DNA from: an uncultured Lachnospiraceae bacterium
Lineage (GTDB): Bacteria > Bacillota > Clostridia > Lachnospirales > Lachnospiraceae
DNA: 47,547 nucleotides
Reading direction: 5' to 3'
NCBI GenBank assembly: GCA_947652925.1
Contig: CANTEW010000018.1
Coordinates: 1 to 47,547 of the forward strand
In this document: positions 32,256 to 41,255 of the stretch, in pieces
How the letters are laid out: each line of letters begins with the position of its first letter
How positions within the stretch are numbered: position 1 is the first letter of the stretch
Made by a program: the position numbers and the translations under genes
The notes under the pieces: model-generated
Databases searched by the model: none
The model's input: only the letters and a program-made list of their open reading frames with translations
What the model was told of the DNA's origin: nothing

Positions 32256-32343
32256 CCCTTCTTTCTGATCACTGTATTAACTGTACCAACTGTATTATAA
32301 GTATTGATACACTTATTATAAAAAAAAGATCCACCTTTGTCAA
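32256..32343 (-). promoter_or_regulatory. YtrA-type operon promoter and operator region
   Basis: Minus-strand TTGACA (32338-32343) and TATAAT (32315-32320) with a 17-bp spacer. Between the -10 and the gene there are repeated AACTGTA/CTGTATTA units and a GTGTATCAATAC segment, likely the self-repression operator. Operator boundaries are inferred. Confidence 0.7.
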
Positions 32344-32389
32344 GGCTTTTTCTCCACAGTCTTATCTCTCAATGACGCGGACGGACTCA

Positions 32390-32416
32390 GAGTCTCTGCG
32401 ATGAACGCGGAGACTC
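32390..32416 (-). other. 11-bp-stem hairpin downstream of dusB
   Basis: GAGTCTCTGCG (32390-32400) pairs with CGCGGAGACTC (32406-32416; one G-T pair) around an ATGAA loop. It lies in the dusB 3' region and upstream of the next promoter. There is no T tract on either strand, so it may be an RNA-stabilising or processing structure rather than a terminator. Confidence 0.6.
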
Positions 32417-32461
32417 CGCTGCAGCTCCCGCCCTTCAGATGATCCCTGTCACAGACCACCA

Positions 32462-33418
32462 TCACATCCTTTCCATGAGCCGCTCCAACTGGCCGTATGT
32501 CTCCAATGTATTGACTTCCCGGCGCAGCCTGGCGCTGTGGGGCATCCCGGCCGTATACCAGGCCACATGTTTCCTCATTTCCCGCATACCCGTATATTCC
32601 CCTTTATACTCCACCGATAGACGGCCATGGCGCAGGATCATCCGGCGGATCTCCTCTTTATCCGGGAGGGGTCTGTATCGCCCTTCCATGATATATGCCC
32701 GGGTCCTGGAGAATATCCAGGGGTTGCCCCGGGCCGCCCGCCCGATCATCACCGCGTCACAGCCTGTCTGGCGGAACATTTCCTGGGCTTTTTCCGGAGA
32801 GTCCACATCCCCGTTCCCGATCACCGGGATGGACACGGCTTCTTTTACCCGGCGGATGGCGTCCCAGTCTGCCCGCCCGGAATAATACTGCTCCCGGGTC
32901 CGCCCATGGACGGCGATCGCCGCCCCGCCGCTGTCTTCGATGATCCGGGCGATCTGTACGATATCTATATCTTCTCCTTCAAACCCTTTTCTTATCTTCA
33001 CCGTCACCGGCTTATGGATCGCCCTGGCCGTCTTCTCCACGATCCTCCCGATCAGCGCAGGGTCTCGCAGGAGAGCCGAACCTTCCCGGTTATTGACCAC
33101 TTTCGGCACAGGACAGCCCATGTTCAGATCCAGGATGTCAAAAGGCTTCTCCTCGATCTTCTTTGCCATCTCGCTGATGATATCCGGATCATTGCCGAAG
33201 AGCTGGAGGGATACGGGATGCTCTTTGGGGTGTATCTCCATCAGTTTCTCTGTATTTTTGTTGCCGAAGAAGATCGCCTTGGCGCTGACCATCTCCATGC
33301 ATACGAGCCCCGCCTGCTGTTCCCCGCAGAGCAGACGAAATGGCAGGTCGGTAACGCCTGCCATGGGTGCCAACACGATAGGGGTTTCAAGTTCTACATT
33401 TTTGATCTTCACTCCCAT
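32462..33418 (-). CDS. dusB: tRNA-dihydrouridine synthase
   Basis: A 318-aa FMN enzyme reducing uridines in tRNA D-loops. It has VLAPMAGVTDLPFR, SLQLFGNDP, the catalytic cysteine in LNMGCPVPKV, AIAVHGRTREQYY and IGNGDV, with a helical C-terminal domain. The start at 33418 was chosen for its AGAGG site; a longer in-frame start would overlap coaX by 17 bp. Linkage coaX-dusB is common in Firmicutes. Confidence 0.94.
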   Translation of the reverse strand: MGVKIKNVELETPIVLAPMAGVTDLPFRLLCGEQQAGLVCMEMVSAKAIFFGNKNTEKLMEIHPKEHPVSLQLFGNDPDIISEMAKKIEEKPFDILDLNMGCPVPKVVNNREGSALLRDPALIGRIVEKTARAIHKPVTVKIRKGFEGEDIDIVQIARIIEDSGGAAIAVHGRTREQYYSGRADWDAIRRVKEAVSIPVIGNGDVDSPEKAQEMFRQTGCDAVMIGRAARGNPWIFSRTRAYIMEGRYRPLPDKEEIRRMILRHGRLSVEYKGEYTGMREMRKHVAWYTAGMPHSARLRREVNTLETYGQLERLMERM

Positions 33419-33437
33419 ATGGACCTCTGTCATACAT

Positions 33438-34205
33438 TCAACGATTTTTTTCATAGATGAGCCGCAGACCCTTTAACGTGAGCATATTGTCGTAGACCTG
33501 GATCGAATCTGTCTCATCGGCGATGATCTTCCCCAGGCCTCCTGTGGCGACCACGCGCAGGTCTTTGATGCCTGATTCTTCTTTCACCTTTTGGATGATG
33601 TATTCTGTCTGGCCTATGTATCCGTAGACCAGGCCTGCCTGCATACTGGTGATCGTGTCTTTTGCCAATATGGATCTGGGCTTTCGGATCTCGATCTTCG
33701 GCAGTTTGGCCGTATCCTCCCACAGAGCTTTGGCGCTGATGCGGATCCCCGGCGAAGTGATACCCGCCGCAAAACTCCCGTCCGCCAAGATCAGATCGTA
33801 TGTGGTAGCCGTGCCGAAGTCCACCACCAGCACAGGCCCTCCATACAGGGAATATGCAGCCACCGCATCTACGATCCTGTCCGCCCCGATCTCTTTTGGA
33901 TTGCCCGTCACCAGCTTGATCCCTGTCCTGATGCCAGGCCCCACCGTGATCGGCCGCACTTTGAAATATTTGATCACCGCACTGTTCAGCGAATACATCA
34001 CATCCGGGACCACCGAACTGATCACCACATTCTCGATACACCCCGGGTCCGTCCCCCGGTGTTCCAACAGGCTGCACAGGTAGATCCCATATTCATCCGA
34101 AGTCCGCACCAGACTGCTGGTCATGCGGAAGACCCCCTTCAGTTCCTCCTCCTGGAACACACCGATGGTGATATTTGTATTTCCTACGTCAATCGCTAAG
34201 ATCAT
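33438..34205 (-). CDS. coaX: Type III pantothenate kinase
   Basis: A 255-aa ASKHA-fold kinase that starts coenzyme A synthesis. [16 protein letters not shown] (phosphate loop), [25 protein letters not shown] and [10 protein letters not shown] are present. The ATG at 34205 has a GGAGG site and lies within the end of the upstream small gene (17-bp overlap). Type III enzymes are not feedback-inhibited by CoA in known cases. Confidence 0.95.
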   Translation of the reverse strand: MILAIDVGNTNITIGVFQEEELKGVFRMTSSLVRTSDEYGIYLCSLLEHRGTDPGCIENVVISSVVPDVMYSLNSAVIKYFKVRPITVGPGIRTGIKLVTGNPKEIGADRIVDAVAAYSLYGGPVLVVDFGTATTYDLILADGSFAAGITSPGIRISAKALWEDTAKLPKIEIRKPRSILAKDTITSMQAGLVYGYIGQTEYIIQKVKEESGIKDLRVVATGGLGKIIADETDSIQVYDNMLTLKGLRLIYEKNR

Positions 34206-34545
34206 GATCCATATCCTCCAGTCCTTCACCCAGACAAAAAACCCGATAATACATTTCCAAAGACCGCAGCAGTCCTTCTTTCTCTCTGCGGATCTGTTTG
34301 ATCTTCAGCACGCTCCCGATCTCATCAAACCGTGCGTCTGCATCCATCGCCTCTACTTTAAACTGCAGGTTCCCCTCCACGTCAAATTCAAGGAGTAGGA
34401 CCCCGCCCACATCCTCCGTGTACAGCACGCACATGATCTGCAGCTCGTCCTGGACGGAGGGGGGCAGCGCGGAAAAATCCGGGTTCAGATAATATTTCTG
34501 TTCATAGGCATTCGCCCCGCAGAGTACCACATTTTCCTGATACAT
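34189..34545 (-). CDS. Conserved hypothetical protein, ~118 aa
   Basis: A small acidic alpha/beta protein (starts [19 protein letters not shown]; contains [17 protein letters not shown]). I believe it belongs to an uncharacterised family often found beside coaX in Lachnospiraceae (possibly DUF6145), but cannot confirm it. ATG 34545 was chosen because a GGAGG site lies 11 nt upstream. Overlap with coaX implies coupled translation. Confidence 0.75.
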   Translation of the reverse strand: MYQENVVLCGANAYEQKYYLNPDFSALPPSVQDELQIMCVLYTEDVGGVLLLEFDVEGNLQFKVEAMDADARFDEIGSVLKIKQIRREKEGLLRSLEMYYRVFCLGEGLEDMDHDLSD

Positions 34546-34631
34546 CACAGATATAACCTCCAGATGAAAGACAGCGGACATCTATCCCTGCAGTGCAGCA
34601 GGCAGATATCCGTCCGACCGTCTCTCATCGA

Positions 34632-34659
34632 TCTATATTTATTTATACATAGCCGTCAA
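34632..34659 (-). promoter_or_regulatory. Candidate promoter inside the birA 3' end
   Basis: Minus-strand TTGACG (34654-34659, overlapping birA codons) and TATAGA (34632-34637), spacer 16 bp, could drive the small gene-coaX-dusB. Confidence 0.5.
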
Positions 34660-35470
34660 GCCCCCGGACAGAGACTTCCCCGGCATTGACCTCCACCACC
34701 GTCCGGTCTTCTCTCTCCACCAGCAGCTCACCCCGGTCATTGATGCCCAACGCTACGCCTGAGAGATCCCCTCTGTCCAGCCCGGCGCCCCGTACGACCA
34801 CCGGCTGTTCCCTGTGGACCAGCATCCGGTCATATCCCTCCCGGAACGCTGACAGATCCGCAGACTGGCAGAATATCTCATAGTTTTTCTCAAACGCGCC
34901 CAGCACCGCCGCCGTCAGGGGCGCACGGAGGATCCGCTCCCCCAGCTCCTGCTGCAGACTGGTGGCTTTGCCCTTAAGCTCCTCTGGGAACTCTGTCAGA
35001 TTCCCGTTGATGCCCACCCCGATCACCACGGAACGGATCCGCTCCGGACCCGCATCCATCTCAGTCAGGATACCGCAGACCTTTTTCCGGGAGAGTACGA
35101 TATCATTGGGCCATTTGATCCCCGCGTCCAGATGGTACAGATCCCGGCACGCCTGCGCCACGCTCAGCCCCATCAGCAATGTGAGCATAGAAGCCTTCTG
35201 GGGCATGAAGTCCGGGCGCAGGATACAGGTCATGGCCACAGAACTGCCTTTGGGCGTGACCCATCCCCTTCCTCTGCGTCCTTTTCCGCTGAGCTGCTCT
35301 TCCGCCAGCACCACAGTCCCGTGGGCTGCCCCCTTCTCGGCCAGGGTCCTGGCCCAGGTGTTGGTGGAGTCCACCGTTTCTCTATAATACGATACCCGGC
35401 CCAGCCATTTTGTCCGCAGGTATCTCCCAGTCTCCTCCGGCTTGAGAGTATCCCCATCCATAGATATCAT
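34643..35470 (-). CDS. birA: Biotin-[acetyl-CoA-carboxylase] ligase without DNA-binding domain
   Basis: A 275-aa biotin protein ligase. The catalytic [15 protein letters not shown] loop, [15 protein letters not shown] and IGVGINGN motifs are present, with a C-terminal SH3-like domain. The N-terminal winged helix of bifunctional BirA is missing: only ~25 residues precede the catalytic domain, so it is a ligase only. It overlaps argF by 4 bp. Confidence 0.93.
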   Translation of the reverse strand: MISMDGDTLKPEETGRYLRTKWLGRVSYYRETVDSTNTWARTLAEKGAAHGTVVLAEEQLSGKGRRGRGWVTPKGSSVAMTCILRPDFMPQKASMLTLLMGLSVAQACRDLYHLDAGIKWPNDIVLSRKKVCGILTEMDAGPERIRSVVIGVGINGNLTEFPEELKGKATSLQQELGERILRAPLTAAVLGAFEKNYEIFCQSADLSAFREGYDRMLVHREQPVVVRGAGLDRGDLSGVALGINDRGELLVEREDRTVVEVNAGEVSVRGLDGYV

Positions 35471-36462
35471 GGACCGACCTTTAAGGTGGCTTCCATCACC
35501 GCTTTGATCGTATGCATCCGGTTCTCCGCCTCGTCAAATACTTTGGACTGGGCAGACTCGAATACCTCGTCCGCCACCTCCATCTCTTTCAGGCCGAACC
35601 TCTCTCCCATCTCTTTTCCGATGGTGGTCTTCAGATCATGGAACGCGGGCAGGCAATGGAGGAAGATGGCATTTTCCGCCGCCTGGGCCATCACCTCTTT
35701 CGTCACTTTGTAAGGAGTCAGTTCCCGGATGCGCTCTTCCCACACTCCTTCCGGCTCGCCCATGGACACCCACACATCCGTGTAGATCACGTCCGCGTCT
35801 TTCACACCTTCCTGGACACTTTCTGTCAGGGTGATGGTGGCTCCGCTCTCCTGGGCATAGCCTTTGCAGATATGGACCAGCTCTTCGCTGGGGAAATATT
35901 TTTTCGTGGTGCAGGCGACAAAGTGCATCCCCATCTTGGCACATGCGATCATCAGGGAATTGCCCATGTTAAACCGGGCGTCGCCCATGTATACCAGCTT
36001 GATCCCTTTTAACCTGCCGAAATTCTCCCGGATCGTGAGAAGATCCGCCAGCATCTGCGTGGGATGATATTCATCAGTCAGGCCGTTCCAGACCGGCACC
36101 CCTGCATGTTCTGCCAGCTCCTCCACGATCGCCTGTCCAAATCCCCTGTATTCGATCCCATCGTACATCCGCCCCAGGACACGGGCTGTATCGGCGATGC
36201 TCTCTTTCTTCCCTATCTGTGAACCGGAGGGATCCAGATAGGTCGTCCCCATCCCCAGATCGTGGGCGGCAACTTCAAAAGCGCATCTGGTCCGTGTGCT
36301 CGTCTTCTCAAAGATCAGCGCGATGTTCTTGCCTTTGTGATGATCCACGGGGATCCCTTTTTTCTTCTTTTCTTTCAGGTCGGCAGACAGATCCAGGAGA
36401 TATCCGATCTCCTCCGCCGTAAAATCCTTGAGTGTCAAAAAATCGCGTCCTTTCAGATCCAT
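35467..36462 (-). CDS. argF: Ornithine carbamoyltransferase
   Basis: A 331-aa enzyme forming citrulline from ornithine and carbamoyl phosphate. [16 protein letters not shown] (carbamoyl-phosphate site), [19 protein letters not shown] and HCLPAFHD (ornithine-site Cys) are clear. ATG 36462 follows a GAGGAGG site; the longer frame upstream lacks one. It could be anabolic or the catabolic arginine-deiminase form; no arc or other arg genes are adjacent to decide. Confidence 0.94.
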   Translation of the reverse strand: MDLKGRDFLTLKDFTAEEIGYLLDLSADLKEKKKKGIPVDHHKGKNIALIFEKTSTRTRCAFEVAAHDLGMGTTYLDPSGSQIGKKESIADTARVLGRMYDGIEYRGFGQAIVEELAEHAGVPVWNGLTDEYHPTQMLADLLTIRENFGRLKGIKLVYMGDARFNMGNSLMIACAKMGMHFVACTTKKYFPSEELVHICKGYAQESGATITLTESVQEGVKDADVIYTDVWVSMGEPEGVWEERIRELTPYKVTKEVMAQAAENAIFLHCLPAFHDLKTTIGKEMGERFGLKEMEVADEVFESAQSKVFDEAENRMHTIKAVMEATLKVGP

Positions 36463-36499
36463 TTCTATCGTTCCTCCTCTATCGTCTCTTATCTTACTT

Positions 36500-37618
36500 T
36501 TACTGCTGTATAAATAACGCTGCAAACTGGGGGATCTTTTTATTTTCTGTCAGCCCCTCTTTCCTGTCCTCTATGGCCGCTTCCAGTTCCTGCAGCGTAT
36601 AGATCTTATATTTGCGCAGCCGTAAAAGACGGGCCGCCGCTTCCAGGATAGCCAGATATAATCCCTGGTATGTCCAGTTGGAAGAGAGCTTCAGTTCGTG
36701 GGCCACCTGGCCCAGACGGACTTCTATGAACCGCCGCAGATCCCCGTCCGGGTCTCTCGCTGCCAGCCGCTCCAGATAAAACGCCTCGTCATCCGGAGCG
36801 TCTATATAATAGATCGAACCTTTCAGCCCGTAGATCATGCGCATGGCGTCATAGTATCCGACGGTCATGTTCCGTCTGCTCTTTTGCGGGTTGAAATCAA
36901 TGATATTCCCCAGCGGGATCCGGGGCTCCACGGAATGGATATGGACATGCTCCAGATTTTTCACCTTTTTTTCCCGGCCCGGCCCGTATATGCGGATCAT
37001 GATGATATCCTCATACCCCCGGTTTACCAGGGAACCCAGCGGCACGTTATTGATCACGCCGCCGTCTATAAATGTCTTCCCCTGGAGTTTTTCATTTTTG
37101 AACAGGGGGAAGATATACGCGCTGGCCAGGAGCAGGTCCGGCAGTTCCTCTTTTGAGAGGGTGTGTACGTCCACATCCAGCTCTTTTAACTCGTCCACAC
37201 AGAACGTGAGTATATAGAATTCTATGGGGGACGCCTCTACCTTTTCGGCGTCCACATACTGCCGGATCAAGTTCCGGAGAGGCGTGATATCCACGCCGCC
37301 CTCTTTCATGGTCTGGAACAGGACCTCGAACGCCTCGCCCGGCGGGATCGTCCCCTGGAAGAGCTGGGACATCAGATCATCGTCCACATCCATGACTTTG
37401 GAATAAGAGATATCCTTCCAGACGTTCTCGGCATTCTCATAGTCATCCATGCACATGAGGGCGCCGTTTAAAGCGCCCACACTCGTCCCCGCGATGCCTT
37501 TGATCTTCACGCCCGCTCCCCTCAGCGCTCTCCAGGCTCCGATCTGATAGGCGCCCCTTGCTCCGCCGCCTTCCAGCACGATCCCATATTCTCTTGTAAG
37601 ATCCAGTACAGCTTCCAT
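36500..37618 (-). CDS. Patatin-like phospholipase
   Basis: A 372-aa hydrolase of the patatin/RssA type. The oxyanion hole GGGARG (~18-23), the nucleophile elbow GTSVG (Ser at ~46) and the catalytic Asp in [10 protein letters not shown] are visible. There is no signal peptide, so it acts in the cytoplasm or on the inner membrane face. A ~100-residue C-terminal helical extension follows the core. It lies 3 bp after the SPFH gene, suggesting a membrane-lipid role with it. Confidence 0.92.
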   Translation of the reverse strand: MEAVLDLTREYGIVLEGGGARGAYQIGAWRALRGAGVKIKGIAGTSVGALNGALMCMDDYENAENVWKDISYSKVMDVDDDLMSQLFQGTIPPGEAFEVLFQTMKEGGVDITPLRNLIRQYVDAEKVEASPIEFYILTFCVDELKELDVDVHTLSKEELPDLLLASAYIFPLFKNEKLQGKTFIDGGVINNVPLGSLVNRGYEDIIMIRIYGPGREKKVKNLEHVHIHSVEPRIPLGNIIDFNPQKSRRNMTVGYYDAMRMIYGLKGSIYYIDAPDDEAFYLERLAARDPDGDLRRFIEVRLGQVAHELKLSSNWTYQGLYLAILEAAARLLRLRKYKIYTLQELEAAIEDRKEGLTENKKIPQFAALFIQQ

Positions 37619-37621
37619 CTC

Positions 37622-38563
37622 CTACTCCCTGGGACTGTCCGTTAAGACTTCTTTGAGTGAAGCGGCCAGTCCTGCCAGCCCCTGTATCTCGGAAGGGATG
37701 ATGATCTTCGTGGACTGCCCGTCAGCCGCCTTGGCAAATGCTTCCAGACTCTTCAGCGTCAGCACCGCCTGATCGGCCCCGGCCTCTTTGACCGAACGGA
37801 TACCGTCGGCATTGGCCTGCTGCACCTTCATGATCGCCTCCGCCTGGCCTTCCGCCTCCCGGATCATACGCTCTTTCTGGGCCTCTGCCCGCAGGATGGC
37901 CGCCTGCTTCTCCGCCTCCGCTTCCAGGATCGCGGATTCTTTCTTACCCTCGGCCACCAGGATCGTGGAGCGCTTTTCCCCTTCCGCGATCAGGATGGAT
38001 TCTCTCCGCTCCCGCTCCGCCTTCATCTGTTTTTCCATGGCGTCCTGGATGGCTTCCGGCGGGATGATGTTCTTTAATTCCACCCGGTTCACTTTGATGC
38101 CCCAGGGATCCGTGGCTTCATCCAGAGAAGCCCGCATCTTCGTGTTGATCACCTCTCTGGAGGTGAGCGTCTCATCCAGTTCCATGTCGCCGATGATATT
38201 ACGCAGCGTGGTGGCTGACAGATTCTCGATCGCCATGATCGGACTCTCCACCCCGTATGCATAGAGCTTCGGGTCTGTGATCTGGAAAAAGACCACCGTA
38301 TCGATCCGCATGGTGACGTTATCTTTGGTGATCACCGGCTGGGGCGGGAAATCCACCACCTGCTCTTTTAAGTTCACCCGCTTTGCCACCCGTTCGATGA
38401 ACGGTACTTTAAAATGGATGCCCACACCCCAGGTCGCTTTGTATGCGCCCAGCCGTTCCAGGATCAGAGCCGACGCCTGGGGCACGATCTTGATGCAGGA
38501 TGCCAGCACCAGCAAGACTATGATCAGAAAAATTATCATCACGATGATACCTGCCATTTTCAA
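37622..38563 (-). CDS. SPFH/band 7 (stomatin-like, QmcA) membrane protein
   Basis: A 313-aa protein with an N-terminal membrane helix (~5-24), the SPFH domain (~25-180; KDNVTMRIDTVVFFQITDP, NIIGDMELDETLTSREVIN) and a long Ala/Glu-rich coiled coil (AEGEKRSTILVAEGKKESAILEAEAEKQA). Such proteins form large membrane-microdomain cages. It overlaps the NfeD gene by 4 bp, the standard SPFH-NfeD pairing. Confidence 0.94.
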   Translation of the reverse strand: MKMAGIIVMIIFLIIVLLVLASCIKIVPQASALILERLGAYKATWGVGIHFKVPFIERVAKRVNLKEQVVDFPPQPVITKDNVTMRIDTVVFFQITDPKLYAYGVESPIMAIENLSATTLRNIIGDMELDETLTSREVINTKMRASLDEATDPWGIKVNRVELKNIIPPEAIQDAMEKQMKAERERRESILIAEGEKRSTILVAEGKKESAILEAEAEKQAAILRAEAQKERMIREAEGQAEAIMKVQQANADGIRSVKEAGADQAVLTLKSLEAFAKAADGQSTKIIIPSEIQGLAGLAASLKEVLTDSPRE

Positions 38564-39018
38564 CCCTCCATTTTCTCATCTATAAAACAGTCTACGATCA
38601 GTTTCACGCCCTGTACTTCCAGCACGGTCACCACTGTGTCCGGGGCGATGGTCTTCCCGTCCTCTCTCGTCCGGGCCGTCCAGTCCACCCCCTTGATCTT
38701 CACCCTCCCGGTACCTTTCAGATTCTCGATCTTCTCCGTCACCAGGGCTTTCTTGCCCAACAGACTGTCCACATTCGTCTTCTCCGTCTTCTGGTCCATG
38801 AACCGGACAGCCATAGGCCGGGTAAAGATCAGCAAGACCAGTGAGACGGCAAAGAACAGTCCGATCTGCACGGGCAGCGGCGCATGGAAGAACACAGCCA
38901 GAAAAGCCGCCAGCGCGCCACCTGCAAACCAGATCGTCGTCAGACCCAGTGTCGCCGCTTCGATCGCCAACAGGATGACCAGCAACCCAAGCCATAAGAC
39001 CGCAGGATTCAACTCCAT
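38560..39018 (-). CDS. NfeD-family membrane protein
   Basis: A 152-aa protein with two to three N-terminal helices (~8-75) and a C-terminal OB-fold (~85-148; LLGKKALVTEKIENLKGTGRVKIKGVDWTARTREDG). It is the short NfeD1b type without the ClpP-like protease. First gene of the NfeD-SPFH-patatin unit; a TATAAT -10 is visible upstream on the minus strand, divergent from the tRNA promoter. Confidence 0.92.
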   Translation of the reverse strand: MELNPAVLWLGLLVILLAIEAATLGLTTIWFAGGALAAFLAVFFHAPLPVQIGLFFAVSLVLLIFTRPMAVRFMDQKTEKTNVDSLLGKKALVTEKIENLKGTGRVKIKGVDWTARTREDGKTIAPDTVVTVLEVQGVKLIVDCFIDEKMEG

Positions 39019-39121
39019 ATAATATCCCCCTTTCCGGCAACAGCATGTATCCTATAGATGATTATAACATCAAATCTCCCCCAGGAAAACCTCTTTCTCT
39101 TCGATCAGTCAAAAAAAGGGG

Positions 39122-39149
39122 TTGATTTTTAAGATCATTGTGTTATAAT
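39122..39149 (+). promoter_or_regulatory. tRNA-Gly promoter
   Basis: TTGATT (39122-39127) and TATAAT (39144-39149), spacer 16 bp, start site a few bases before the tRNA. Confidence 0.8.
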
Positions 39150-39162
39150 AGTCCCATCGGAT

Positions 39163-39233
39163 GCAGATATAGTTCATCGGTAGAATGCCAGCTTCCCAAG
39201 CTGGAGAGGGGGGTTCGATTCCCCTTATCTGCT
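39163..39233 (+). tRNA. tRNA-Gly (anticodon CCC)
   Basis: A full cloverleaf: 7-bp acceptor stem GCAGATA/TATCTGC, anticodon stem CCAGC/GCTGG with loop TTCCCAA (anticodon CCC, reading GGG) and a T arm with GGTTCGATTCC. Discriminator T. The 3' CCA is not encoded. A short T run follows. Confidence 0.95.
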
Positions 39234-39256
39234 TTTTGTCATAATCTTAAGATAAG

Positions 39257-39363
39257 ATCTTCAGGGCAGGGTGCAATTCCCTACCGGTGGTATAGCCCAC
39301 GAACCGCAAGGTATGATCCGGTGCGATCCCGGAGCCGACAGTATAGTCTGGATGAGAGAAGAT
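39257..39363 (+). promoter_or_regulatory. FMN riboswitch (RFN element)
   Basis: The FMN aptamer is complete: P1 closes ATCTTC (39257-39262) with GAAGAT (39358-39363). Conserved segments AGGGCAGGGTG, CCGGTGGTATAGCCCACGA, CCGGTGCGATCCCGGAGCCGAC and GTCTGGATGAGAGAAG are in order. It controls the ribDEBAH operon through the downstream terminator. It starts 24 nt after the tRNA, so readthrough from the tRNA promoter may supply transcription. Confidence 0.96.
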
Positions 39364-39437
39364 ATTGATATATGATATTTGCTCTGGGATATTTTTATAT
39401 CCTGGATTTTTTTCGTAAAGTCATATGATCATTTTAC

Positions 39438-39474
39438 CCTGGACACTTTATCTTGTCCAGGTTTTTCTTTTTTT
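39438..39474 (+). terminator. Riboswitch expression-platform terminator
   Basis: CCTGGACA (39438-39445) pairs with TGTCCAGG (39454-39461), followed by TTTTTCTTTTTTT. Another CCTGGA at 39401-39406 can compete for TCCAGG, giving an alternative pairing. The U tract abuts the GGGAGG ribosome site of ribD. Confidence 0.9.
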
Positions 39475-39488
39475 GGGAGGTAAAGATA

Positions 39489-40595
39489 GTGAACGATCAT
39501 CAATATATGGAGATGGCTCTTTGCTTAGCTGAAAAAGGCGCCGGATGGGTATCCCCCAATCCGATGGTGGGCGCCGTGATCGTCAAAGAGGGGCGCATCA
39601 TCGGGCAGGGATACCACGAGCGCTACGGACAGCCCCACGCGGAGCGCAATGCCCTCGCATCCTGTACGGAAGACCCACGAGGTGCGGATATGTATGTGAC
39701 CCTGGAACCATGCTGCCACCATGGAAAGCAGCCGCCCTGTGTGGACGCAGTCCTGGAAGCGGGGATACGCCGGGTGGTGGTGGGCTCCGCCGATCCCAAT
39801 CCGCTGGTCAGCGGAAAAGGCATCCAGATCCTGCAAAGCCATGGCGTCCTTGTGGAGGAAAACGTCCTTCGGGAAGACTGCGACAGGCTGAACCAGGTAT
39901 TTTTCCATTATATCCAGACTAAACGCCCCTATGTGACCATGAAATACGCCATGACCATGGACGGAAAGATCGCCGCATACACAGGCGCTTCCCGCTGGGT
40001 CACCGGAGAGACGGCGCGGATGCACGTCCAGGGACAGCGGCACCGGAATCGGGGGATCATGGTGGGGATCGGGACTGTGCGGGCAGACGATCCGCTCCTG
40101 ACCTGCCGGATGGAAGGCGGCCGAGATCCGATCCGCATTGTCTGCGACTCACGCCTCTCCACCCCCCTTACTTCCCAGCTCGTGCAGACAGCCGGCCATA
40201 CCCCCACGATCATCGCCACCTGCTGCGCCGATCCAGCAGCACATGCCCCGTATCTGGATGCCGGATGCCAGATCCTGGTCACAGGGGAGAAAGACGGCCA
40301 TGTGGATCTGCCCGCTCTCATGGAAGAGCTGGGCAAGGAACAGATCGACAGCATCTTATTAGAGGGAGGCGGTACGCTGAACTGGTCCGCACTGGAGAGC
40401 GGGATCGTCCAAAAAGTCCAGGCTTACATCGCGCCAAAGCTATTTGGCGGCCAGTCGGCGAAAACCCCTGTGGAAGGGACCGGATTCCCCTCCCCCGCAG
40501 ACTCCGTACTCCTAAAAAACAGCCAGATCACCCCTCTGGGAGAAGATCTCCTTATAGAAAGCGAGGTAGACAGCTATGTTCACAGGGATCATTGA
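39489..40595 (+). CDS. ribD: Bifunctional diaminohydroxyphosphoribosylaminopyrimidine deaminase/reductase
   Basis: A 368-aa enzyme for steps two and three of riboflavin synthesis. The N-terminal deaminase has the zinc motif HAERNAL and PCCHHGKQPPC. The C-terminal reductase has KRPYVTMKYAMTMDGKIA, GIGTVRADDPLLTCR and LLEGGGTLNWS. The start is GTG at 39489 with GGGAGG 8 nt upstream; an earlier in-frame extension would start inside the terminator. It overlaps ribE by 20 bp. Confidence 0.95.
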   Translation: MNDHQYMEMALCLAEKGAGWVSPNPMVGAVIVKEGRIIGQGYHERYGQPHAERNALASCTEDPRGADMYVTLEPCCHHGKQPPCVDAVLEAGIRRVVVGSADPNPLVSGKGIQILQSHGVLVEENVLREDCDRLNQVFFHYIQTKRPYVTMKYAMTMDGKIAAYTGASRWVTGETARMHVQGQRHRNRGIMVGIGTVRADDPLLTCRMEGGRDPIRIVCDSRLSTPLTSQLVQTAGHTPTIIATCCADPAAHAPYLDAGCQILVTGEKDGHVDLPALMEELGKEQIDSILLEGGGTLNWSALESGIVQKVQAYIAPKLFGGQSAKTPVEGTGFPSPADSVLLKNSQITPLGEDLLIESEVDSYVHRDH

Positions 40596-41232
40596 AGAGA
40601 TAGGGACGATCCAAGGGATCCAGAAAGGCAGGCACTCTGCCGTACTCTCCATCCAGGCCGTATCGATCCTGGAAGACCTGAAGATCGGGGACAGCGTGGC
40701 GGTAAACGGTGTCTGCCTGACGGCCACGTCACTCAACCCCCATGGATTTACGGCAGATGTGATGCACGAAACGCTGGACCGCTCTTCCCTGGCACAGCTA
40801 AAGAGCGGCAGCCATGTGAACCTTGAACGGGCCATGCCTGCGAACGGCCGCTTCGGAGGCCATATCGTCGCCGGCCATGTGGACGGTATGGGGACGATCA
40901 CACAGATCCGCCGGGACGACACAGCCATCTGGTATACCATACAGGCGGATCCGTCCATCTTACGGTATATCGTGGAAAAAGGTTCGGTGACCATAGACGG
41001 CATCAGCCTGACCGTGGCCCAGGTATCCACAGACAGCTTCTCTATCTCAGCCATCCCCCACACAGTCCAGATCACAGTCCTGGGCGAACGCCGGGAGGGC
41101 GACCTGGTGAACCTGGAAAATGATATCATCGGAAAATATGTGGAGCGCCTGCTCGCCCCTTCCGATACACAGCCGCCCAAAAGCCGCCTAACAAAAGAAT
41201 TTTTACTCCAATGCGGGTATGATATAGAATAG
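40576..41232 (+). CDS. ribE: Riboflavin synthase alpha chain
   Basis: A 218-aa trimeric enzyme dismutating two lumazines to riboflavin. It begins with the diagnostic MFTGIIEE and has two lumazine-binding barrels, each with a (V)NG(V/I)(C/S)LT-type motif (VNGVCLTA and IDGISLTV). GHVDG marks the repeat. Translation probably couples to ribD. Confidence 0.95.
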   Translation: MFTGIIEEIGTIQGIQKGRHSAVLSIQAVSILEDLKIGDSVAVNGVCLTATSLNPHGFTADVMHETLDRSSLAQLKSGSHVNLERAMPANGRFGGHIVAGHVDGMGTITQIRRDDTAIWYTIQADPSILRYIVEKGSVTIDGISLTVAQVSTDSFSISAIPHTVQITVLGERREGDLVNLENDIIGKYVERLLAPSDTQPPKSRLTKEFLLQCGYDIE

Positions 41233-41255
41233 ATAAATGAAAGGAGAGGACAGCC

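Noticed and set aside
39453-39488. N-terminal extension of ribD (MSRFFFFWEVKI...)
   Set aside because: It is translated from the riboswitch terminator and its U tract (the FFFF run); the GTG at 39489 has the proper ribosome site.
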